64,000 nucleotides of DNA, from positions 1 through 64,000 of the forward strand of contig JAHDHC010000006.1 of assembly GCA_020631485.1 (NCBI GenBank), written 5' to 3'. Made by a program: the position numbers and the translations under genes. Within the stretch, counting starts at the first letter, position 1. Every line of letters starts with the position of its first letter. Under the pieces are notes generated by a model. The model had not been told where the DNA came from. It was given only the letters and a program-made list of their open reading frames with translations, and made no database searches. Of this stretch, positions 43,380-51,059 are shown in pieces. The DNA comes from Candidatus Altimarinota bacterium (GTDB lineage: Bacteria; Patescibacteriota; Gracilibacteria; BD1-5; UBA6164).

Positions 43380-44615
43380 TTATCATGACAGTTTTTCAAT
43401 CGCTTCATCAAGAGCTTGGAAAAATATATCTATATCTGCTTTGGTGTTGTAGATATAGAGACTCATACGACAAGTTCCAGTAAGAGAGTGCTCGATCATA
43501 AATGGTTCAGCACAATGCTGTCAGGCTCTGATACATATGTTTTTATCAGCAAGAGAGTCAGCTATATCTAGGGCATGAATAGTATCGTGTGAGAATGAAA
43601 ATACTCATACTCTTGTGTCAGGTTTTTTCGATCATTGAAGTTTGAGCTCTGGTCTTTTCACAAAACCTTCAAGCGCATACTCCATCAGTTCTTTTTCGAT
43701 AGATTCGATTGTTTCATATCATCATATATGTTCTATGTATTCTAGTGCTTTCAGCATGCTGACAGCTCCACTCAAGTTTGGAGTACCGGGCTCAAATTTG
43801 TCCGGAATTGGGGCTGACTTGAAAGTGTCAGTATGCACCCAAGAAATAGCTCATCATCATGAAATTCATGGATCAAGACATTCTAAAAATTCTTTTTTTC
43901 CATATAAAACTCCAATTCCACTATCTGCCATAAGTTTGTGTCCTGTGAAAAACAGAGCATCACATCATAGTTTTTGGACATCAATCTTAAAATGCGGAAC
44001 TGATTGAGAAGCATCGATGAAAAACCTCACCCCCTGCCCCTCTCCTTTGGAGGAGAGGGGAGCAATAAGTTTTCTTACTTCTTCTAGAGGAAATATTTCC
44101 CCAGTAACATTTGAAACATGTGTGAGTGAGACAATCTTCACATGTGAATTTTTAAGTTTCTCTTCAAGTTCATTTATATTGAGTTTATAGTCATCAGATA
44201 ATCATATGTATTCAAGTATCGCTCCTGTTTCTTCTGCGAGTATTTGCCATGGTACGATATTTGCATGATGTTCAACTATTGAGAGAACTATAATATCTCA
44301 TTTTTTCAATATATTTGATCTTCTGGCAGATGAAGCAAGAAGATTTGCTGCATAGGTAGAGTTCATCGTATATACTATCTCTCTCCATGAATCTGCTCCT
44401 ATCAACTCTGCAAGTTTCTTTTTTGAATCTATATAAAGCTTCTCAGAGTTTTCAGCTAGATCATAGCTTCCTCTATGAATATTGGCATAATCATTTTCTA
44501 GATACTGTTTTAGTCCATCTATAACATAACTCGGTTTTTGAGTTGAAGAGGTAGAGTCTAAAAAAACAAGATCTGGATGATGAGATAAAATCGGAAAATC
44601 TTTTTGTATATTCAT
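43380..44615 (-). CDS. sufS: Cysteine desulfurase SufS with in-frame repeat insertion
   Basis: 411 aa. A PLP enzyme that takes sulfur from Cys for Fe-S assembly. Motifs: [45 protein letters not shown] Lys in [14 protein letters not shown] (about 226), active-site Cys in [11 protein letters not shown] (about 366). Between KLI (about 184) and RFFIDASQ there is an extra [11 protein letters not shown] from a palindromic repeat at 44029-44062. It starts at 44615, 1 nt before the upstream stop (44616), so it is coupled to the preceding gene. Confidence 0.95.
44029..44062. repeat. Palindromic repeat inside sufS
   Basis: CCCCTCTCCT at 44037 pairs with AGGAGAGGGG ending 44060 (10-bp perfect stem), preceded by CTCACCCCCTG. 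It is translated in frame on the minus strand as [12 protein letters not shown] in a surface loop before a core beta strand. Confidence 0.85.
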
Positions 44616-45443
44616 CTATAAAACTTTATTGATAAGGTCGACGGTATTTCTCGGATCCTTTGCATAGTCAAGTGTAACGATACCTTTTTCTTGAGGAATA
44701 TTTCACTCAAGAAATATCTTTATATCTCCATAAGAAAACAACGAAGAAAATATAGACCTATAGGCTCACTCTATAGTTTTAATATTTTGTGCGACGATTG
44801 ACTGCTTACTCGAAAGTAATCACGTCTGGTCTATAACATACACTTTTCAAGGAACTACAAGTCAAAAATCAAGCTCCAAATTCATAGAAAGCCTTCTATG
44901 TTTAAAAATACATATCCCTGCGAAAATATTGAAAAATATTTCAAGGAGGATGAAGCTTATATTGTCCCCATCATAAAAGAAAATTGAAAACACAAGAGTT
45001 TCTAAAAGCGTAACTATGAGAAATAATGATACAAAAACTGATATATTAAAAAAACGTATAAAATTTTTATTTACAACATAATTACGTTTGATGAGGGTAT
45101 CTATATCATCTTCAATAGTATTTTCTCAATGTGTTGTACGATAGGACCAGAGATACCAAAAAGTGTCATATAGTATAACCATTCATAAGACAATATATGA
45201 TATCGGGAGTACTATTGATCAAAAAACTCCATCAAAATAATTCAGAGCAATAAGTGCATTAGAAAAGAGAAAAAAAGCTCCTAAAAGAGCTATAGAGCTA
45301 ATCTTGAGCGCATAAATCCAAGATCTTTTGATACTCAAAAATTGCGTCACTCACTCAGATTTCAGATCTGAGAGTAACTTCTTCTCTATATCAAAATCAA
45401 GCGAACTAAAGAGACGGAGATAGATTTTATGAAATGGGAACAT
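44616..45443 (-). CDS. Membrane protein with PH-like C-terminal domain, in suf operon
   Basis: 275 aa. Four hydrophobic segments in two pairs (about 42-62, 70-92; 135-155, 162-180), then a soluble C-terminal domain of about 85 aa (GKVYVIDQTGLLSSKQSI then VAQNIKTIEGAYRSIF; FSYGDIKIFLEG). This resembles the bacterial PH-like domain (bPH/YdbT type), often found in CPR membrane proteins. It lies between sufD (10-nt gap) and sufS (no gap), so it is co-transcribed with Fe-S genes, an unusual partner whose role is unclear. Confidence 0.65.
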
Positions 45444-45452
45444 AAGTATATT

Positions 45453-46184
45453 CTATTGAATAGTATGTATAATTTCTGTAAGAAGAGATTCATAAAAGTC
45501 TGTATCTATCTCTTCCAGCTCAGAAAATATATTTCTAATTTTAGCTTCTATCATGATAGCAAGAGCATTTTCTCTCCCAAGTCCTCTACTTCTCAGATAA
45601 AAAAGCTTTTCATCACTAATCCTCTCCACACGACAGGCATGTCATGCTTCCATATCATTGGTTTCTACATATAGTGTTGGTATTCCGGAAATCTGTGCAT
45701 CATCTCCCAAGAATATATTTTCTTCATCTAGCTCTCATACATTTCAACTCGTTTCTTTTTCGATTCTGAGTATCCCATCTACTGCTATCTTTCAGCCTTT
45801 TCAGGCAAAAGAGAGTATATTTGTATCGAGTCTTCCATTGTTCGTAAGTGACTCACTCCAGATACGCACATTCATGCTCTCAGCTTCTGAGTAGTTCATA
45901 CTTTGTATATATGACTGAGCTCACTCTCATACGAGAATTACTTCTTTGTTATAGCTCTTATTTTCTCCAGATTTTCATAAAAAATAGGAAAAATACTGAA
46001 GTTTTGCTCCTGCTCAAACCTCTATTTTGAGATCTCACTCAAGTGTATCAAAAAGACTCACCGTGAGATTTTCTCATATGTAGATTGTTTCTGTGCCTCA
46101 GCCCCTTGCTCCCTCTCATTCGAAAGAGAGAGGGGAATTTATTAGTTCATCTAACTTATAAAATCCTGATTTTTCTATGTTCAT
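45453..46184 (-). CDS. sufD: SufD-like scaffold subunit, short form
   Basis: 243 aa against about 420 in other bacteria. SufBD beta-helix core and C-terminus are present: SESLTNNGRLDTNILSFAG, ISGIPTLYVETNDMEAGHA (family HGATVG/KAxHG region, here EAGHACRV), DEKLFYLRSRGLGRENALAI. The long N-terminal helical domain is missing. The N-terminus instead includes SPLSFEGEGARG-like residues from a palindromic repeat (46101-46137). It should pair with SufB in the SufBC2D complex. Position in the operon supports the call. Confidence 0.85.
46101..46137. repeat. Palindromic repeat in the 5' part of sufD
   Basis: CCCTCTC and GAGAGGG with a loop ATTCGAAA, preceded by GCCCCTTGCT; translated in frame close to the N-terminus of SufD. 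Confidence 0.65.
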
Positions 46185-46192
46185 TGTATTTA

Positions 46193-46235
46193 GCTCACCC
46201 CTGCCCTCTCCTGCAAGAAGAGGGAGCAATAGGGA
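46193..46235. repeat. Palindromic repeat between sufA-like and sufD genes
   Basis: CACCCCTGCCCTCTCCTGCA followed by AGAAGAGGGAGCAA is the same family as the sufS element, here in the 59-nt gap upstream of sufD. Confidence 0.65.
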
Positions 46236-46243
46236 TTTTTTTA

Positions 46244-46681
46244 TTAATTAAATCTTGTTTTTAAATCTTTGAGTTTACTGAAATCAATTGTAGGCTTTTT
46301 CTTCTCAAATGCAAAGCTTGTTCCACATCCACATCTGTCTTGTACTTCATCAGAAGTATAGATGTATCTCGATTTCACTACTCAGGTATGGTCTGCCTTT
46401 TGTATTCTTGTGATTCTACAGTTTTCAAAATGCTCTCGGTCTTCTTTTGGAACATAGATTTTACAGCTCCCCCCTAGATCCCCTCTATCTTGTGAAGAAG
46501 AATCTTCTGTCCCCTCTCCTGGAAGGGGAGGGCTAGGGAGGGGTATCAAATCTCCAATTTCAAAATCATCAAACTCAATATTTACTTTTTTCCCGGAACA
46601 TCCAGCTTCATAAAAAAAGACCTTTATTTTTTTGATTCACTGTTCCTGAATCTCAGATAGGAGCTTTTTATCAAGTTTCAT
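46244..46681 (-). CDS. sufA: SufA/IscA-type Fe-S carrier with in-frame repeat insertion
   Basis: 145 aa, longer than the usual 105-120. A-type carriers hold or transfer Fe-S clusters by three Cys. First Cys in YEAGCSGKKV (residue 28); the C-terminal pair is in DRCGCGTSFAF (about 115-117). The region between (about 45-72: PLPSPPLPGEG ... DRGDLGG) has no counterpart in IscA and is a translated palindromic repeat (46476-46544). The remaining parts align to IscA without other gaps. Lies upstream of sufD in the suf operon. Confidence 0.85.
46476..46544. repeat. Compound palindromic repeat inside the sufA-like gene
   Basis: Outer arms CTCCCCCCTAG (46477) and CTAGGGAGGGG (46533), inner arms CCCCTCTCC and GGGGAGGG. 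About 69 nt, in frame, encodes a Pro/Gly/Ser/Asp-rich insert. Confidence 0.8.
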
Positions 46682-46691
46682 ATACTTTAAT

Positions 46692-46719
46692 TTGACAATA
46701 TAATTTTCAATATTATTAT
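46692..46719 (+). promoter_or_regulatory. Promoter of the 46758 small membrane protein
   Basis: TTGACA (46692-46697) and TATTAT (46714-46719) are spaced by 16 nt, about 39 nt before the start; the gene also has a GAGG ribosome-binding site at 46745. Confidence 0.65.
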
Positions 46720-46757
46720 ATGTTTTAGTCTTACTACAAAAAGCGAGGAAAAAGACT

Positions 46758-46961
46758 ATGGAAACGTTGGCATATATCTTCCGAGGTCAAGAAGTACTCT
46801 TGATCGGCTTCATCTTTATCACAGCGTTAGTTACTGCCGGACTTGGCTTTGTGATGAGGCAGAGAATGACAGGCTTTATCCCATTTTTAATGTTAGCGGC
46901 GTTTTTCGCCTATCATTACTTGGAAAATTGGCTAGGCGAAACTCTAAGGTTTAGCCTATAA
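46758..46961 (+). CDS. Small two-helix membrane protein of atypical composition
   Basis: 67 aa. Helix 1 about 14-33, helix 2 about 40-58, arranged around a basic hinge (MRQRMTG). No UGA codon and frequent GCG/GCC/GGC/TTG codons unlike its neighbours, so it may be strongly expressed or recently acquired. A real gene is supported by a consensus promoter, a GAGG ribosome-binding site 9 nt before the ATG, and a strong terminator 17 nt after the stop. It runs opposite to the suf genes on both sides. Function unknown. Confidence 0.72.
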   Translation: METLAYIFRGQEVLLIGFIFITALVTAGLGFVMRQRMTGFIPFLMLAAFFAYHYLENWLGETLRFSL

Positions 46962-46978
46962 CAGCACCAACAGCCTTA

Positions 46979-47001
46979 CCCTGCGTATGCAGGGTTTTTT
47001 T
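46979..47001 (+). terminator. Terminator of the small membrane protein gene
   Basis: CCCTGC-GTAT-GCAGGG then seven T's; it ends at the convergent sufB stop. Confidence 0.9.
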
Positions 47002-48406
47002 ATATCCCTCATTCCATCTCCATCGCGATGAGGACATTCATCTCAGACGCGTATTCGAGTGGGAGTTCTTTCATAATTGGACTGATAAATCCATTTACGA
47101 TCATAGCCTTTGCTTCATCTTCATCTATCCCTCGACTCTGAAGATAAAAAAGATCATTTGGGTTTATTTTTCCAGCACTCGCTTCGTGGGCAACGACACT
47201 TTCAGCATTGCGAACATGTATGTCTGGGACAGCATTGGAGATAGATTCTTTATCGATCAAAAGCCCATCACAGTCTACCTTCACAGTCGAATTGAGTGCA
47301 GATTTTTTGATGTCAACGAGGCCTCTATAGGTATTGATCCCTGATCATTTTGAAATAGACTTACTCATAATATTTGAGGTCGTGTTTTTTCCTATATGCA
47401 CCACTTTTGCTCCTGTATCTTGGTTTTGTCCATCTGATGCGAGCGCGATTCCGAGATGATCAGCTTTCGAGTTATCTCACTTCAATATACTACAAGGATA
47501 GAGCATCGTAGTATTGGAACCGAGGTTTCCACCAACCCATTCCATATATCATCCTTCTTCGACGATAGCTCTTTTAGTATTGAGATTATAGGTATCCATC
47601 GACCAGTTCTCTACAGAACTATAACGCATCGTTGCATTTTTTCACACAAATATCTCGACTCAACCAGCGTGAAGCGAATTTTCATCATACTTTGGGGCAC
47701 TACATCCTTCGATATAATGCGCCTTTGCTCATTCTTCCAGGATAATCATAGTATGCTCAAATTGTCCACCTGACTTTACGTTCATCCTAAAATAAGACTG
47801 TAAAGGCTCGTCTATCTCCACTCCTGCAGGAATATACATAAATGTCCCCCCACTCCAAACTGCATAATGCAATGCTGCAAACTTATGATCCGTTATCGGA
47901 ATAGATTTTGTAAAGTATTTTTTAATTATTTCTTGATACTCTGGATTTGTCAGAGCATGACTCATATCATCAAAAATCACTCATTTGTCTTGAAGTTCTT
48001 GTTTGAGACTGTGATACACGGTCTCACTATCGTACTGGGCACCGACTCACGCAAGTGCTTTTTTCTCTGCCTCTGGAATCCCAAGTCTATCAAAGGTATT
48101 TTTTATATCTTCAGGGACATCATCCCAGCTCTTGTTGTTCCCAGCTCCCTCAGGTTTCGCAAAATAGTAAATACTCTCAAGATCGAGTTTTTCGAGACTT
48201 GGCCCCCATTTTGGGAGAGACTTCTCTTGGTACACCTTGAGTGCCTTGAGTCTGAGCTCAAGCATCCACTCTGGTTCTTTATTTGACTCAGAGATCTGTC
48301 TGACTACTTCTTCGTTTATCCCTTGAATAAACTCAGTTATGTACTTCACTCCTTCATCCTTAAAGTCCCAAGTACCTGATGTTGTCACAGTTGTATTATT
48401 TGACAT
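47000..48406 (-). CDS. sufB: Fe-S scaffold protein SufB
   Basis: 468 aa, full length. A core subunit of the SufBC2D scaffold. Recognisable segments: [92 protein letters not shown], and the conserved C-terminus [40 protein letters not shown]. The first codons encode [15 protein letters not shown]; an almost identical start is repeated at 48993, beyond the DUF559 element. Probably transcribed from the promoter upstream of sufC, if readthrough of the element occurs. Confidence 0.97.
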
Positions 48407-48441
48407 AGATTTGTTAATTTTTAGATTTTATTTTTTGATTC

Positions 48442-48486
48442 CTAATCCATCAGTCCTCCGGACAGCTTCCTTTCAAAAGGAAGCCA
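48442..48486 (+). repeat. Left terminal inverted repeat of the DUF559 element
   Basis: Begins CTAATCCATCA, ends AGCTTCCTTTCAAAAGGAAG then CCA. It is the inverted counterpart of 48907-48949, with a few differences in the middle 9-11 nt. It contains its own hairpin GGCTTCC/GGAAGCC. Confidence 0.88.
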
Positions 48487-48488
48487 GA

Positions 48489-48869
48489 TTATATCAATTT
48501 TGTTTTTATATTTTTTAATACCTGTTCAATATCTTTTTCAATCTCATTGTTTTTTATTCGCAATACTTGAATTCAATGTTTCGAAAGTAAATCTTCTTTT
48601 ACTGTATCAAGTTTCTTAATATGATGAATATTATGAATTTTTCCATCAATCTCTAAAACAAATTTCTTTTCATGACAATAAAAATCTACAATAATATATC
48701 GATCACTTCAAGTATTTTCAGTATACACATAAATTGCTTTTTGTCTTAAAAATCTCACACCAATTTTATCATACCTCAAGTAGTTCCATAGTTTTCTCTC
48801 AGCTGGAGTCATATTTTTCCTCAATTCTCTCGCTGCTTTTTTAATGAGTTCTGGAATTTTTCTTGTCAT
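48489..48869 (-). CDS. DUF559-family (restriction-endonuclease-fold, Vsr-like) protein
   Basis: 126 aa, standard DUF559 size. N-terminus RELRKNMTPAERKLWNYLR, RFLRQKAIYVY, then the nuclease-type core: YIIVDFYCHEKKFVLEIDGK (D...E-x-D) and HGIQVLRIKNNEIEKD at the end. This D-(x)n-E-x-D pattern is that of PD-(D/E)XK/Vsr-like nucleases, though activity of DUF559 proteins is unproven. The gene fills the space between two inverted repeats, as described for the element. AT-rich coding, UGA used as Gly, so it is adapted to the host code. Confidence 0.88.
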
Positions 48870-48906
48870 AATAATATATTTTATTTCTCATCTTTATTCC
48901 AATTTA

Positions 48907-48949
48907 TGGCTTCCTTTTGAAAGGAAGCTCCCGAAGGGTGATGGATTAG
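48907..48949 (-). repeat. Right terminal inverted repeat of the DUF559 element
   Basis: Reads TGGCTTCCTTTTGAAAGGAA to GATGGATTAG on the plus strand, the reverse complement of the left repeat except for the middle (CTCCCGAAGGG versus GTCCTCCGGAC). Confidence 0.88.
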
Positions 48950-48993
48950 AAATACCAAGCTCCAGATGTTGTGACGGTTGTATTATTTGACAT
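48946..48993 (-). pseudogene. Duplicated 5' end of sufB (truncated by the DUF559 element)
   Basis: ATG plus 14 codons read [15 protein letters not shown] and then stop in the element end. The true sufB begins [15 protein letters not shown]. The two 42-nt stretches differ mostly at third codon positions, which suggests that both were once under coding constraint. It could still be translated as a 15-aa peptide. Confidence 0.82.
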
Positions 48994-49063
48994 TTTTTAC
49001 ACTTTAATTATTATATTTATACTTTTAGTCTAGGTTTTTTAAATTACTTTTAGTAATACCTTA

Positions 49064-49228
49064 ATGGCTTGGAGAAATAAAGTGGAAGATAAAGAAACGA
49101 CATTCATGGACATTTTGATATCTCCTGGGGGGCTTATCCTCATTCTCTTTTTAGGAGGTGGGGTATTACTCTTCGGAGTAATACAACTTGTCAGTTGGGA
49201 AATAACAAAGAATCGTTGATTTTTCTAA
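49064..49228 (+). CDS. Small single-helix membrane protein
   Basis: 54 aa. A charged N-terminus (MAWRNKVEDKETTFMD), one helix about 17-44 (ISPGGLILILFLGGGVLLFG then VIQLV), and a basic tail. One UGA-coded Gly near the end. Short but supported by a strong terminator 8 nt after the stop, like the other small ORF at 46758. It lies between the sufB fragment and sufC on the opposite strand. Function unknown. Confidence 0.6.
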
Positions 49229-49236
49229 TTCATTTT

Positions 49237-49259
49237 CCCGCATTTGCGGGCTTTTTTTA
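49237..49259 (+). terminator. Terminator after the 49064 gene
   Basis: CCCGCA-TT-TGCGGG followed by C and seven T's, ending at the convergent sufC stop. Similar in sequence to the 46979 terminator. Confidence 0.9.
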
Positions 49260-50006
49260 TACTAAGTTATCATAGCCCCCTTCCATCACTTTTTCAACAA
49301 GTTCTTTTCCTCCAGACATTGCAAGATCTCAGGCTTTCATTATATGGACACTATCTACGTCTATATATTCAAGTATCTTAAAATAGTGTGTGATGATTAT
49401 AAGCGTATTTTCTGTACTATCAATTGATTTGAGAAGCTCACATACTTTTCTAAAGGCATCAAGATCTAGTCCACTATCTATCTCGTCAAGTATAATATAC
49501 TTTGGAGAAAGGAGTTTCATCTGAAGAATTTCGAGTTTTCTTTTCTCTCATCCACTAAAACCCACATTGAGATCTCTTTCCAGAAAACTTTCATCGATAT
49601 CAAGATCTTGGAGATATTTTTTTACGTGTCGCTTAAAGACAAATGGTGAAAGTTCGGGAGTCTCTGGAGAATTGTATTTTAAATACTGATTGTATATAGT
49701 TCGTAAGTATTCACTCATTTTTACTCATGGGATCTCAGGCACATTTTGAAATGAAAGAAACACTCCAGCTTGACTTCTCTCTTCTGGTGACATTTCTAGT
49801 AGATTTTTTCATTCTATGCTTATAGATCCATGTGAGACTGTGTATTTCGGACTTCCTGCTAAAACCGCACTCAGTGTTGATTTTCCACTTCCATTTTTTC
49901 AGAGTAAACAATAGTTTTTTCCAAGATCAAAATCAAGCGATATATCATGGATAATTTTTTCTCAGCTATCAGCAACTTCAACTGCGAGTTTTTCGATCTG
50001 TATCAT
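49257..50006 (-). CDS. sufC: Fe-S assembly ATPase SufC
   Basis: 249 aa, family length. An ABC-type ATPase of the SufBC2D complex. Walker A LLGKNGSGKST (first Gly is UGA), Q-loop VFLSFQNVPEIPGV, signature LNVGFSGGEKRKLEILQM, Walker B YIILDEIDSGLD, H-switch IIITHYFKILEYI. First gene of the suf operon on the minus strand; its distance from sufB (850 nt) is due to the DUF559 element and a small opposite gene. Confidence 0.96.
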
Positions 50007-50159
50007 AATAAGGTATATGAAAAGTAAAACACTGATATTTTAGTAATATTTTTCTGAATGCAATACTTTTTTGTATTGTTTTTTTCTTTATAAAAGGGAT
50101 TTTAATATTAATTTTTTATAACAATTGATTTATGAATAGTTAATTTAACATATCTTTTT

Positions 50160-50189
50160 TTGACAAATCTCTTTTTAATATGCTAGAAT
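50160..50189 (+). promoter_or_regulatory. Strong promoter of the surface-protein operon
   Basis: TTGACA (50160-50165) and TAGAAT (50184-50189), 18-nt spacing, with T-rich flanks, 72 nt before the start at 50261. Confidence 0.75.
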
Positions 50190-50260
50190 ATATATGCTTA
50201 TAAAAAAAGAAGAAATTCTTTTTGCTATTTGCATGAAAATATTTTATTTTTTTACTTTTT

Positions 50261-50944
50261 ATGTACATGTTACAAACAAAAATAAAAAAAGTATTTGCAG
50301 TTACTGCCCTTGCATGTATTGCATTAAGTGGAACCATGAGTACTAGCGCGACTCAAATCGGTACTGGTACTGTTACAGGTTCAGGTGCATTTGATTCACC
50401 TATTGATTGGAATGATGTTTTTGGAGCAGGATCTAGTGCATCTGGTTCTGTTGAAAATATCAGAATCAAAGCAAGAATTCTTCCATCACTTAGCATGGAA
50501 ATTTCTGATGAAGAGATAGATCTCGGAGATCTTGTTCCAGGTGTACCATCAAATGGAAGCCTCGACATAGAAATCGGGACAAATGCTGTTTCTGGTGTTT
50601 CTATCACTGCAAGAAGTCAAAACGCAGGTTTGACGAATCTTAATGATGGAACAATCCAAATAAACGATCTTACTACTGATTGAGTAGCTGAAAGTTATAC
50701 TTGGGGATCTACACCAACTGCTGCTGATGATTCAAGCTTTACTACATTTAGTGCATCAGGACTTGCTACAGCTGTAGAAATAAATGACAATACTACAGAG
50801 CATACTGTATATACTACTAATAAGCCAGAAGCTACAAACCTTGTAGATGATGTAAAGTTTAATGTTGAAGCTACTGCAACTGCAGAAACTCCAGCAGGAC
50901 TCTACGAAGATTATGTAACGTTTACTGTTACTGCAAACTTCTAA
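50261..50944 (+). CDS. Secreted beta-sandwich surface protein
   Basis: 227 aa. Signal peptide (KIKKVFAVTALACIALSG then TMSTSATQ, cleavage near 31). The mature part is Thr/Ala/Gly-rich and beta-predicted, ending TPAGLYEDYVTFTVTANF, an end typical of WxL-, DUF4402- or spore-coat-U-like secreted sandwich proteins, though no WxL motif is present. Only one Gly is UGA (before VAESYTWG); all others are GGN, as in the major pilin, so it is probably highly expressed. It has a near-consensus promoter and a strong terminator. The start could also be the ATG at 50267. Confidence 0.75.
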
Positions 50945-50963
50945 TTATCTTTTGAAGATAAGA

Positions 50964-51005
50964 AAATAAAAAAGATTTAATAAATTATTAAATCTTTTTT
51001 ATTTT
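50964..51005 (+). terminator. Terminator after the 50261 gene
   Basis: AAATAAAAAAGATTTAA and TTAAATCTTTTTTATTT form a long AT stem 20 nt past the stop. Confidence 0.8.
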
Positions 51006-51059
51006 CTCTCTTTTTTTTATATAATAGCTCCCGTAAATGCTTTATATAATTGTTAGTTT

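Larger units (their letters stand above)
48442..48949. mobile_element. 508-bp DUF559 element with terminal inverted repeats, inserted at sufB
   Basis: About 44-bp inverted repeats (48442-48486, 48907-48949) enclose one gene, a DUF559 nuclease-fold protein (48489-48869), with almost no spare DNA. Immediately outside the right end lies a 42-nt duplicate of the sufB 5' end, while the intact sufB begins outside the left end. There is no transposase, so movement would need the DUF559 protein itself or another helper. Each inverted repeat contains a palindromic hairpin similar in style to the intragenic repeats. The reading as a mobile element is an inference from structure. Confidence 0.72.

Noticed and set aside
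46758-46961. The small ORF as a chance reading frame
   Set aside because: It was first doubted for its composition, but promoter, GAGG site, two membrane helices and terminator together support a gene, so it was kept.
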